A DNA stretch of 64,000 bases. Source: Paraglaciecola hydrolytica. GTDB lineage: Bacteria > Pseudomonadota > Gammaproteobacteria > Enterobacterales > Alteromonadaceae. The stretch spans positions 64,653-128,652 of the forward strand of contig NZ_LSNE01000003.1 in assembly GCF_001565895.1 (NCBI RefSeq), written 5' to 3'. Below the pieces are notes generated by a model. The model saw nothing but the letters and a program-made list of their open reading frames with translations. It was not told the DNA's origin and did not search any database. The translations under genes were made by a program, and so were the position numbers. Below, in pieces: positions 9,843 through 17,646 of the stretch (positions within the stretch are counted from its first letter, which is position 1; the number at the start of each line of letters is the position of its first letter).

Positions 9843-10832
9843 TTAATAAACTACTGCACCTTGCTGGTCTAACTGGCAAATATGACTAAAGCCAGTGTCA
9901 TTCTGAATATAATTTTCTGCTAGCCATTGGTTAATCACTTTAGCTTGCTCTAACGAATCACAGACTGCAAATACCGATGGGCCTGAGCCAGAAATACCAA
10001 AAGCCAAAGCACCGTTTTGTATAGCAAATTCGCGGGATTCATCAAAAAATGGCAATAATGATTTACGATAAGGTTCGGCAACCACATCGGTCATCATGGC
10101 TGCAGCCAGCTTTTCATCTTGGCGATAAAGCGCATCGATAAATACCGCCAACTGACGACCAAATTGAATGGTGGTACCCATAGGCACTTGCTTAGGTAAA
10201 ATAGCTCGTGCCGCTGCCGTAGAAACACTGATCCCTGAATAACAAGATACCCAATACCAATGTTTAAATATCGGTAAAGGTAAGGCGACTTGTGCGCCAT
10301 GTTCTGCCATCAGTGTCAGCCCGCCCATAAAACAGGGCGCTACGTTATCATAGTGTACACTGCCGCTAATTTGCCCTTCGAGCTCCCCCATCATCAATAA
10401 CAGTTCATTATCGTCAAACAGTTTCTTACCCACAAGAGCCGTATAAAACTGATTCAAGACATGAAAAGCAGCCACGATGGAGCTAGCACTGGAACCTAAA
10501 CCACTACCAATAGGCAAGTGTTTATGTAAGGTCATCGCTACTGCTGGCAGCGAATCACTTGCTATGCCTTTATTCGCTAAGCAACTCAAGTAATGATGGT
10601 AACATTGCGTCACTATGTTACTGGCCGGATCCGCTGGCAGTTTGTCGGCAAAACGCCCTTTAATTTGCAAACTAAAGCTATCAGCTTGGCATACTTCAAC
10701 TTCGTCACCTAAGAGACTGCCATCAATAGGCTTTAAAGCGGCGCCGAGTAAATCAAAACCCAGACTCACATTACCAATTGATGCAGGAGCATAAGCGCTT
10801 AGAGATTTCTTTTGCATGTATTGAGTGTCCAT
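9843..10832 (-). CDS. thrB: Homoserine kinase
   Basis: A GHMP-family kinase of about 329 residues that phosphorylates homoserine for ThrC. Seen: SAYAPASIGNVSLGFDLLG at the N-terminus, the ATP-binding motif LPIGSGLGSSASSIVAAF, and FGISGSGPSVFAV near the C-terminus. I choose the ATG at 10,832 because it overlaps the thrA stop as TAATG, a usual sign of translational coupling; a start 18 bases upstream, inside thrA, is also possible. It is the second gene of the thr operon. Confidence 0.94.
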   Translation of the reverse strand: MDTQYMQKKSLSAYAPASIGNVSLGFDLLGAALKPIDGSLLGDEVEVCQADSFSLQIKGRFADKLPADPASNIVTQCYHHYLSCLANKGIASDSLPAVAMTLHKHLPIGSGLGSSASSIVAAFHVLNQFYTALVGKKLFDDNELLLMMGELEGQISGSVHYDNVAPCFMGGLTLMAEHGAQVALPLPIFKHWYWVSCYSGISVSTAAARAILPKQVPMGTTIQFGRQLAVFIDALYRQDEKLAAAMMTDVVAEPYRKSLLPFFDESREFAIQNGALAFGISGSGPSVFAVCDSLEQAKVINQWLAENYIQNDTGFSHICQLDQQGAVVY

Positions 10833-13294
10833 TAAAAATTTTGTTTCCATGGCATAGTACGTAGCACATCAGCAAATACCCCCGCCGCTGTCACCGCCGC
10901 ACCGGCACCATAACCTCTAATCACAAAAGGAATCGGCTGATAATAATGGCTATGAATAGCTAAAGCGTTTTCACCATCTTTAATCATATACAAAGGGTGA
11001 GCAGCATTAACCGCTTCGATTGAAACCACACAATTACCTTTGCTGATTGAGCCCACATAACGTAGTACCTTACCTTCCTGTTTAGCCGCTTGCACTTTGT
11101 CAGCATAATAAGCATCAAGTTCAGGTAAACGCGCCATAAAGTCATCGACTGAGCCACTTGCATCAAAAAAGTTAGGTAATACCGGTTCTATTTTGATGTC
11201 GCTCAACTCTAAAGTTAGATCCGCCTCACGAGCCATAATCAATAACTTACGCGCTACGTCAGTACCACTTAAATCATCACGTGGATCTGGTTCGGTAAAA
11301 CCGTTTTTCTTGGCGATTTCAGTGGCTTCAGACAAGCTCAAGCCTTCTTCTAGCTTGCCAAATACAAAAGATAAGGAGCCAGACAAAATACCTTCAAAAC
11401 GCACCAGTTCATCACCTGCGTAGATCAGTTTTTGCAAGTTATCGATTACTGGCAAACCAGCACCTACTGTGGTTTCATATAAAAACTGACGGTTAGTTTG
11501 CTGAGCAGTATCCCGTAATAACTGATAAAACTCAGTGGTATCGGTATTGGCTTTTTTGTTAGGCGTGACGACGTGGAAACCATCTAACATCATTTGTGGG
11601 TATTGCTTAGCCACTATATCACTGCTGGTACAGTCGACAATCACTGGATTAACTAAACTGTTGTCCTGAACAAACTGGTGTAAGTCTGCTAAAGAAAATT
11701 GCTCTTCACTTTGCTTTAACTCTGCAAACCAATCCGCATTTATATCTATGCCACCAGCTTGTAGTAATAACTTTCTACTGTTGGCAATACCGTATACCTT
11801 GACGCTGATTTTACGCCCTAATAAGGCAGATTGTTGTTTGGCGATTTGGGCAATAAGCTCACGTCCTACCGTGCCACACCCCACCAAAAACACATCAATG
11901 GTATGCAAGTTAGAAAAGAAGTTTTGATGCACAATCTTGACGGCTTTTTTAGCTTTATCACTTTCGATTACAGTTGAAATAGAACGCTCAGACGAGCCCT
12001 GTGCTATGGCAACATTATTCACTCGAGCCTGTGCCAGTGAACTGAAAAACTTGGCCGCTAATCCTTTAGTATGACGCATACCATCTCCAACCAAAGTTAC
12101 AATGGCTAAGTCTTGACGCACTTCAATGGGGTCTAATAAGTGGTTGGTCAATTCCAGAGCAAAAGCATCCTCTAACAAATTCAATGCACGAGCTGCATCC
12201 TTGTTATGGATACAAAAACTGATGCTGTATTCCGACGACGACTGAGTAATCAAACTAATCGAAATATTGGCGTTCGACATCACTTCAAACACGCGACTGG
12301 CCATACCCACCATCCCTTTCATACCGGGGCCGGCAACGTTAAACATCGCCATATTATCCAGATGAGAGATACCTTTAACGCTGGTCCATAAAGTACTGGC
12401 CTCGTTACTGATCAGGGTGCCTGGTGCGCTAGGGTTTAGCGTATTGCGAATTAAACAAGGAATATGGTGCTGAGCGATAGGGCCGATAGTTTTAGGATGC
12501 AATACCTTAGCGCCAAAATAAGATAATTCCATGGCCTCTTGATAGGTTAATTTATCCAGTAAAACGGCACCTTCAACCTGATTAGGATCAGCATTATATA
12601 CACCGTCAACGTCAGTCCAGATTTCACAACATTCTGCATCAATACACGCAGCCAAAATTGCTGCCGAATAATCAGAGCCATTACGCCCTAGAGTAACTTT
12701 TTCGCCGGCTTCATTAACCGCAACAAAACCAGGCATGATTAACACCACTGCACCTGAACTATCAACATCAGTAAAACGTGTTTTGCTAGCAGCTACATCG
12801 GCAATGCTGTCGAGGTAATCACCTTCAGCCAAAATGTAATTAACCGGATCAATAATACTGTTGGCTTGACCTAAGGCAGTGAGTATTTCACTAAAAATAT
12901 TAACGCTGACGTATTCACCAATACTGAGGATCTTGGCGACCACTGATTCTGGAGCGCATTGTAATAAGACAAAACCTTCAAGGTTCTGATTTAATTCGTT
13001 GATGGTCTGACTAATGTAATCCACCAACCTAGTTTGATTAAAACTAGGCAATGTTTCGTTGAGCTCGTTCACTATACCCAACAACACCATATTCAACTTA
13101 GCCAGCAACTCACCATAGTCTTTACCCAGTGCAGCTTCATCACAAAGCAAAGACAAGGCATTGGTTACGCCTTTAGGAGCAGATAATACAACGGCAGCGC
13201 CATTTTCTTGATGGCAGGCCATGCTAATATCTTTGACCATTAAATATCGTTCTGCATCTGCCAGAGACGAACCACCAAATTTTAACACCTTCAT
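10832..13294 (-). CDS. thrA: Bifunctional aspartokinase I / homoserine dehydrogenase I
   Basis: An 820-residue enzyme catalysing the first and third steps of threonine synthesis. The N-terminal aspartokinase begins MKVLKFGGSSLADAERY; two ACT regulatory domains lie around residues 315-460 (NMAMFNVAGPGMKGM, LAIVTLVGDGM); the C-terminal homoserine dehydrogenase begins at the NAD(P)-binding VFLVGCGTVGRELI and contains AVTAAGVFADV at the end. Length matches E. coli ThrA (820). AGGAG precedes the ATG by 7 bases. Feedback inhibition by threonine through the ACT domains is expected from the family, and transcription is controlled by the leader upstream. Confidence 0.97.
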   Translation of the reverse strand: MKVLKFGGSSLADAERYLMVKDISMACHQENGAAVVLSAPKGVTNALSLLCDEAALGKDYGELLAKLNMVLLGIVNELNETLPSFNQTRLVDYISQTINELNQNLEGFVLLQCAPESVVAKILSIGEYVSVNIFSEILTALGQANSIIDPVNYILAEGDYLDSIADVAASKTRFTDVDSSGAVVLIMPGFVAVNEAGEKVTLGRNGSDYSAAILAACIDAECCEIWTDVDGVYNADPNQVEGAVLLDKLTYQEAMELSYFGAKVLHPKTIGPIAQHHIPCLIRNTLNPSAPGTLISNEASTLWTSVKGISHLDNMAMFNVAGPGMKGMVGMASRVFEVMSNANISISLITQSSSEYSISFCIHNKDAARALNLLEDAFALELTNHLLDPIEVRQDLAIVTLVGDGMRHTKGLAAKFFSSLAQARVNNVAIAQGSSERSISTVIESDKAKKAVKIVHQNFFSNLHTIDVFLVGCGTVGRELIAQIAKQQSALLGRKISVKVYGIANSRKLLLQAGGIDINADWFAELKQSEEQFSLADLHQFVQDNSLVNPVIVDCTSSDIVAKQYPQMMLDGFHVVTPNKKANTDTTEFYQLLRDTAQQTNRQFLYETTVGAGLPVIDNLQKLIYAGDELVRFEGILSGSLSFVFGKLEEGLSLSEATEIAKKNGFTEPDPRDDLSGTDVARKLLIMAREADLTLELSDIKIEPVLPNFFDASGSVDDFMARLPELDAYYADKVQAAKQEGKVLRYVGSISKGNCVVSIEAVNAAHPLYMIKDGENALAIHSHYYQPIPFVIRGYGAGAAVTAAGVFADVLRTMPWKQNF

Positions 13295-13364
13295 TTATTG
13301 CTCCTGTATTTCATGCTCACAGCACGACCGGCCTGTTGATTTCACTTTTATAACGTCCAATAAC

Positions 13365-13396
13365 AAAAAAGCCCGCTTTAGGTCGCGGGCTTTTTT
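13365..13396 (-). terminator. thr operon attenuator (terminator hairpin)
   Basis: On the minus strand a GC-rich stem (GCCCGC / GCGGGC, 8-base loop) is followed by six T residues. It lies between the leader peptide and thrA, where the thr attenuator terminator is expected. A run of A on the other side makes it a possible bidirectional terminator too. A second, earlier hairpin (CCACCTCT / AGAGGGTGG at about 13,424-13,442) overlaps the end of the leader peptide gene and is a candidate pause hairpin. Confidence 0.88.
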
Positions 13397-13412
13397 GTTA
13401 AATGCTTGTGCA

Positions 13413-13484
13413 CTAGCCAGCGACCACCTCTGAGAGGGTGGTAATAATCATCGTGCCGGTGGTGCTTGTTATTTTTATTTTCAT
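13413..13484 (-). CDS. thrL: thr operon leader peptide
   Basis: A 23-codon ORF starts MKIKITSTTGTM and continues with Ile-Ile-Thr-Thr, ending in AG before a TAG. Six of 23 residues are Thr and four are Ile, the two amino acids that control the E. coli thr operon by attenuation. It ends 17 bases before the terminator stem and is followed by thrA, exactly the arrangement of an attenuation leader. When threonyl- or isoleucyl-tRNA is scarce, a ribosome stalled on these codons should prevent the terminator from forming. No clear Shine-Dalgarno sequence is seen. Confidence 0.9.
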   Translation of the reverse strand: MKIKITSTTGTMIITTLSEVVAG

Positions 13485-13498
13485 GTGCGCAATTTGCC

Positions 13499-13527
13499 GT
13501 ATAGACGTCTATATGTCAACTGGCAAA
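13499..13527 (-). promoter_or_regulatory. Predicted thr operon promoter
   Basis: On the minus strand TTGCCA (13,527-13,522) and TATAAC (13,504-13,499) are separated by 17 bp, a good sigma-70 match (5/6 each). A perfect 14-bp palindrome, TATAGACGTCTATA (13,501-13,514), covers the -10 and part of the spacer and could be an operator. The predicted transcription start would be only about 7 bases before thrL, which is unusually close, so an upstream promoter cannot be excluded. The transposon end at 13,551 lies 24 bp above the -35. Confidence 0.55.
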
Positions 13528-13546
13528 CCAAATTGTTTGGTTATTA

Positions 13547-14096
13547 ATGTGATCATTACCATTTAATTTGGGAATTCCGCCAACTTTGGGAATTCTTTTA
13601 AAATCATTAACTTAAATAAATTTAGTTTGATACCAAAAAAAATTTTTTTCAAACACTTGGGAATTTAAGCCGTTTTCATTCATTCAAAATATAACTATGT
13701 CTTTTTTAATCTTAAAAATGATGGGCTTAAACACTTAGTTGATTACTAATTAAGTGCTAATTGCCATCAGTTTATACAATCTCTATTAATCTACCTAGCG
13801 CGTCGTTTGTCTCTAACCCACATTTGAGAGCTATTGGATATTTTCATTTCAAACAAATCGATTGAAGCAAATAAATCGCTGAGTTTTTTAAAGCCATAGT
13901 TTCGTTGATCGAATGAAGCATGATTTGAAATATGCGTACCAATTGCGCCCAACTTTGCCCAACCATCATCCTCTTCTACCGCTTCAACAGCCTGACGCAA
14001 TAAATTCATCAAACGAGTATCGCTTTTGATATTCTTCGGTGCTGGCTCCGGTTTGTTAACTTGAACGGATTCGTCATCAAAAAACAAAAACCTCGA
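13547..14096. repeat. 550-bp direct repeat, left copy (transposon left end plus 3' NYN gene)
   Basis: This stretch recurs at 51,788-52,336 in the same orientation with about 20 differences including small indels (about 96% identity by eye). It starts with AATGTGATCA and ends at CCTCGA. It contains three TTGGGAATT motifs (13,567-13,577, 13,585-13,595, 13,656-13,666), an AT-rich spacer, and the last 306 bp of the NYN gene. The similarity stops abruptly on both sides. Confidence 0.95.
13551..13666 (+). repeat. Transposon left end with three TnsB-type repeats
   Basis: TGATCA at 13,551-13,556 is followed by TTTGGGAATTC at 13,567-13,577 and 13,585-13,595 and by CTTGGGAATTT at 13,656-13,666, all in the same orientation. 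The region between is AT-rich. This mirrors the right end at 51,664-51,787. Confidence 0.7.
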
Positions 14097-14498
14097 ACAA
14101 CTATTAACAAAAGGAATAGGAGTTTTACGTTCACCAAAACCAATGATAAATTTACCATCCGCCAAAGCACGGGTTACTAAAGGAGTAAAATCACAATCTG
14201 AAGAAACCAAACAGATTATATCGACTTGTTTGGTATAAAGCACATCCATTACGTCGATAACCAAAGCCATGTCAGTGGCATTTTTACCTTTAGTTAAATC
14301 AAATTGTTGAACAGGTTGAATGGCAAACTCATGAAGTATGTCTTCCCAAGATTTAAGGCAAGCATTTTTCCAATTTCCATAGGCTTTGCGAATATTAACA
14401 ACCCCATAACGCGCAAGCTCAGAAAGCACCTTATCAATCTTTTTGGCTGGAGCATTATCAGCATCAATAAACAATGCAATATTATCTTTGTCTTTCAT
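13791..14498 (-). CDS. NYN-domain (PIN-like) protein with C-terminal OST-HTH/LOTUS domain
   Basis: A 235-residue protein. Residues 5-145 form a NYN (LabA/DUF88-like) nuclease fold: NIALFIDADNAP with the first catalytic Asp pair, GKNATDMALVIDVMDVLY with the middle Asp, and CLVSSDCDFTPLV with the last Asp residues, then IIGFGERKTP. Residues 165-235 form an OST-HTH RNA-binding domain (LLRQAVEAVEEDDGWAKLGAIG, SFDQRNYGFKKLSDLF). Such proteins are putative RNA-directed nucleases. It is the first gene inside the transposon and is divergent from dptF. A decayed copy of its 3' part lies beyond the right end at 52,032-52,336. Confidence 0.85.
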   Translation of the reverse strand: MKDKDNIALFIDADNAPAKKIDKVLSELARYGVVNIRKAYGNWKNACLKSWEDILHEFAIQPVQQFDLTKGKNATDMALVIDVMDVLYTKQVDIICLVSSDCDFTPLVTRALADGKFIIGFGERKTPIPFVNSCSRFLFFDDESVQVNKPEPAPKNIKSDTRLMNLLRQAVEAVEEDDGWAKLGAIGTHISNHASFDQRNYGFKKLSDLFASIDLFEMKISNSSQMWVRDKRRAR

Positions 14499-14689
14499 TT
14501 AAAATCCATTTAGTAAATGAGCAGTCTAAATCGCAAAAATCAGGTTTAACAGCCCGAAATTAAATACATGGGTATTTGATCTAACATTGAGAAAAAGTAA
14601 CAGAAACCAAATTATTTATAGGATAACTATTTACTCAGCCTATCAACATGGGATAAGTTTGATGTAACTAGTTGACGTGGAAGATAAAT

Positions 14690-16303
14690 ATGGACTTAAG
14701 GCAAGCTCTCAGCGTCCTTTCAAAGTCGTCGCCATACGCAGTATCAACAGAACGATCCATTTCAAAATCACTAGATCTAGATAAGTTTAAAAACTACCTC
14801 TATATCGAAACAGATATCGAAAAAGACTTTCGCAATCTCATTGATAAACTATCAGCTCAAAAAATTATATTTTTGTGTGGCAGCAGTGGTGATGGCAAGT
14901 CAGAGATCATGACTCGCTTTAGCCAAAACGACCAATATGCTCATATCGACTTTCATTTGGATGCAACTCATAGTTTCGATCCAAAACTTGATGCCATTGC
15001 TACCCTCAACAAAATTTTTTCCTTATATAAAGCATCAAATCGTCCATTAGTTGTCGGTATCAACTTAGGGATGATGGCCAACTATGCAAAGGAAGGCTCT
15101 AACGAGCATGATGAAATAAAAGCAGCAATGCAACGCCATATAAATAAAGGTGGAGACTCCAACAACATAAACTTCTTAAGTTTCGAAGAGCATAAGTACG
15201 CAAAATTTTGCTTCAAGAATGGTAAGCCGTATTCTGATTTTGCTAGTCGGTTTATTAAAAAATTAACAAGCCAATATTCTGACGGGCGTTCGAATCCATT
15301 TTGGGATTTGATGTCAGAAAATCGAATATCAGGACAAGATAGTCAAACAGTTACTAACTTTAATTTACTTGCTATTGAATCCGTTCAATATTCTATTATT
15401 GAATTATTAATGAAAGCTAGGTTAGCCAAAGACCAATTCCTTACCGCACGCGCATTATTAGACTTCATTTATTCAATATTAGTTGGCAAGGGTTTCTTAT
15501 TCGACAACCTCTTTTTAGGTAAAAATAATGAATTATCTGATCGAATCGAAAGTTTTGATCCGGCCCTGCTTCGAACAGAAAATGTAGATAACTTTGTTTT
15601 AACCATGAAGTTAAACTTAGACGAACCTCGACTAAATGCCTTCAATAATGATTTGAAAACAATTGGCATTAGCGAGTTAACAGAACCAGCATCCTATATA
15701 AGACTTTTTTTCATTCTACGTTTTGCTGAATTTGGAAATAATTACCACGCAGATTTCTCAGACGAATTTAATAATAAATTAATAGCAGACTATGCGGACG
15801 TTTTAGTTGCACATCAAGATTATACAAATGAACAAGATGAAAATGAAAAAAACATTATAAATAATTTCTACAAAAATACTCTTTTTTCAGCCTTGTGGCG
15901 ATATATCAATCGAAGTGCGCCACAACTTAAAAACAAACAATTTTTAATCGCCAAAGAAAACAATATTTTGTTTGCTACTGATTTAAAATTATTTGTAGAT
16001 TGGCCACTGATTGCAAAATACGATTCACAAGACTTAATGGCGTTTAAGGCGTTCATTAAAGTTAATCAAAAGCCTATTGAACCAGCGTTACCAGTCAATA
16101 TAAATCTTTTAGAACTTCTACAGCGACTTAACTTAGGCTACCGGCCAAACAAGTATGATAAAAGCTGTGTACTTTTGTTGGATGAGTTAGTTGAACAAAT
16201 TAAGTTAGAAATGGCAAAGTCAGATACGCTAATTATTGTTGATGAATATGAAATCTACGAAGCTGAGCGTGACGACAATATGATCGAAATGACGGAGCAG
16301 TAA
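14690..16303 (+). CDS. dptF: Phosphorothioation-dependent restriction protein DptF
   Basis: A protein of about 537 residues with an N-terminal P-loop ATPase motif (CGSSGDGKSEIM, near residue 70), matching the DptF (DndF) component of the Dnd restriction module. I start it at ATG 14,690, with GGAAG 7-8 bases upstream, rather than at an upstream TTG. In characterised Dnd systems DptF, G and H act together to restrict DNA lacking phosphorothioate marks. dptG follows after 2 bases. Assignment rests on gene order, size and the P-loop. Confidence 0.85.
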   Translation: MDLRQALSVLSKSSPYAVSTERSISKSLDLDKFKNYLYIETDIEKDFRNLIDKLSAQKIIFLCGSSGDGKSEIMTRFSQNDQYAHIDFHLDATHSFDPKLDAIATLNKIFSLYKASNRPLVVGINLGMMANYAKEGSNEHDEIKAAMQRHINKGGDSNNINFLSFEEHKYAKFCFKNGKPYSDFASRFIKKLTSQYSDGRSNPFWDLMSENRISGQDSQTVTNFNLLAIESVQYSIIELLMKARLAKDQFLTARALLDFIYSILVGKGFLFDNLFLGKNNELSDRIESFDPALLRTENVDNFVLTMKLNLDEPRLNAFNNDLKTIGISELTEPASYIRLFFILRFAEFGNNYHADFSDEFNNKLIADYADVLVAHQDYTNEQDENEKNIINNFYKNTLFSALWRYINRSAPQLKNKQFLIAKENNILFATDLKLFVDWPLIAKYDSQDLMAFKAFIKVNQKPIEPALPVNINLLELLQRLNLGYRPNKYDKSCVLLLDELVEQIKLEMAKSDTLIIVDEYEIYEAERDDNMIEMTEQ

Positions 16304-16305
16304 GA

Positions 16306-17646
16306 ATGGATTCAATCATTAATATCGATAATCTCAACGCTGAGATTAGTGACAACATCCCGAGTGAATATTTACCCGTAAAAACGAATTATAACGAATG
16401 TAACTGGGATATCGTATCCGGGTACTTTATTGGCTTTGCTTACAATATAGAACTGACGAAATACTCAAAAGAGGCGTTTGAAAGTGACTGTAAAGAGGTA
16501 TTTTTAACAAAGCAAATATCTGAAAAACACTTTGCAGTAATCCGTAAAGCATTTTTTGAAAAAGAAAACTATCTAAAACTTAGTCCAACAAATTTACTAC
16601 TTCATACCCAAAATGATGAAACAATTCATCCTAAGATTAACTCCGCTAGTAAAAAAGTAGCGTTATCTTTATTAACCTTGTTGGGTTTTGACGACCTAAA
16701 AGCATCGAGTAAAGATAGTGATCATTTTATAAGTGAAATTATAACGTCAACTCTAAAGAGAAAGTTAAAAGCAAAAAACTATAGTGATCATGCCTTAACT
16801 TACTTACCATTTTTACAACAAAAATTGGTACATGACTTTAAATTTATAGCTAGCAAACCATCGTATATGATGGAAAACATAGCTAGTTTATTGTCTATAT
16901 ATAGTTTTTTATATACCTCTCAGATTGCACTGAATTTGAAAGAATGGCGAGTCGGGTTACCGCAAAATAAACCACTATTCTTTGTACTTGAAACAGAAAA
17001 AGTTAGTGCAGAGAGAACGAAAGTCATCAACAGCGGTTGGAAGAGTTTTGCAGCAGCCAGCGGTAATTTATTTCCGATGCTGTCTACTTTACAGCTTATA
17101 CAGGCCAAAAATTCACGCAAACCTATTTGGCAAATATTCGAAGAACTCACTGAGCTGGATCAGACGCAACAACAGCTTTGTATCGATACATTCGATAGCT
17201 ACTGTGAACGATTTATAATTGCACGCAATTTGAAAAAAGACTTTATCAAATCTCGCGATCTTGACTCAGCTTTTGAGCAGCTCTTTGATTTGGCTTTTGC
17301 CCAATTCGATAAAAGCTTCGCAGACCCATTAACGACTCGATATCAAGCAAATGAAAAAGTTGTTTCAGCCATGAGAGAACATACAGCCAAAGGTTTTGTA
17401 AAATCTAAAGGTCGAATTGGCAGTATCCTAGTATTAACCCAAGACCATTTATTACTCCTAACTAACGTGATTATTGGCGACAAGAAACAACTTCGATTTA
17501 ACGATTTAATTGAAGAATTAAAGCTTCGGGGCATCTTTTTCGATGAAACCAGTGAAGAAAGACTAATTGAATTTTACGAGCGCATAGGGAATGTAGAGCG
17601 AATGAGTGACAGTGGAGATGATTTATATGTCCGTCAAACCGTCTAG
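16306..17646 (+). CDS. dptG: Phosphorothioation-dependent restriction protein DptG
   Basis: A 446-residue protein with no strong catalytic motif, as is usual for DptG (DndG). It is mainly helical and charged. Recognition rests on position between dptF and dptH, on length (family about 400-450) and on general composition. It starts 2 bases after the dptF stop and overlaps the chosen dptH start by 20 bases, so the three restriction genes are translationally linked. Confidence 0.78.
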   Translation: MDSIINIDNLNAEISDNIPSEYLPVKTNYNECNWDIVSGYFIGFAYNIELTKYSKEAFESDCKEVFLTKQISEKHFAVIRKAFFEKENYLKLSPTNLLLHTQNDETIHPKINSASKKVALSLLTLLGFDDLKASSKDSDHFISEIITSTLKRKLKAKNYSDHALTYLPFLQQKLVHDFKFIASKPSYMMENIASLLSIYSFLYTSQIALNLKEWRVGLPQNKPLFFVLETEKVSAERTKVINSGWKSFAAASGNLFPMLSTLQLIQAKNSRKPIWQIFEELTELDQTQQQLCIDTFDSYCERFIIARNLKKDFIKSRDLDSAFEQLFDLAFAQFDKSFADPLTTRYQANEKVVSAMREHTAKGFVKSKGRIGSILVLTQDHLLLLTNVIIGDKKQLRFNDLIEELKLRGIFFDETSEERLIEFYERIGNVERMSDSGDDLYVRQTV

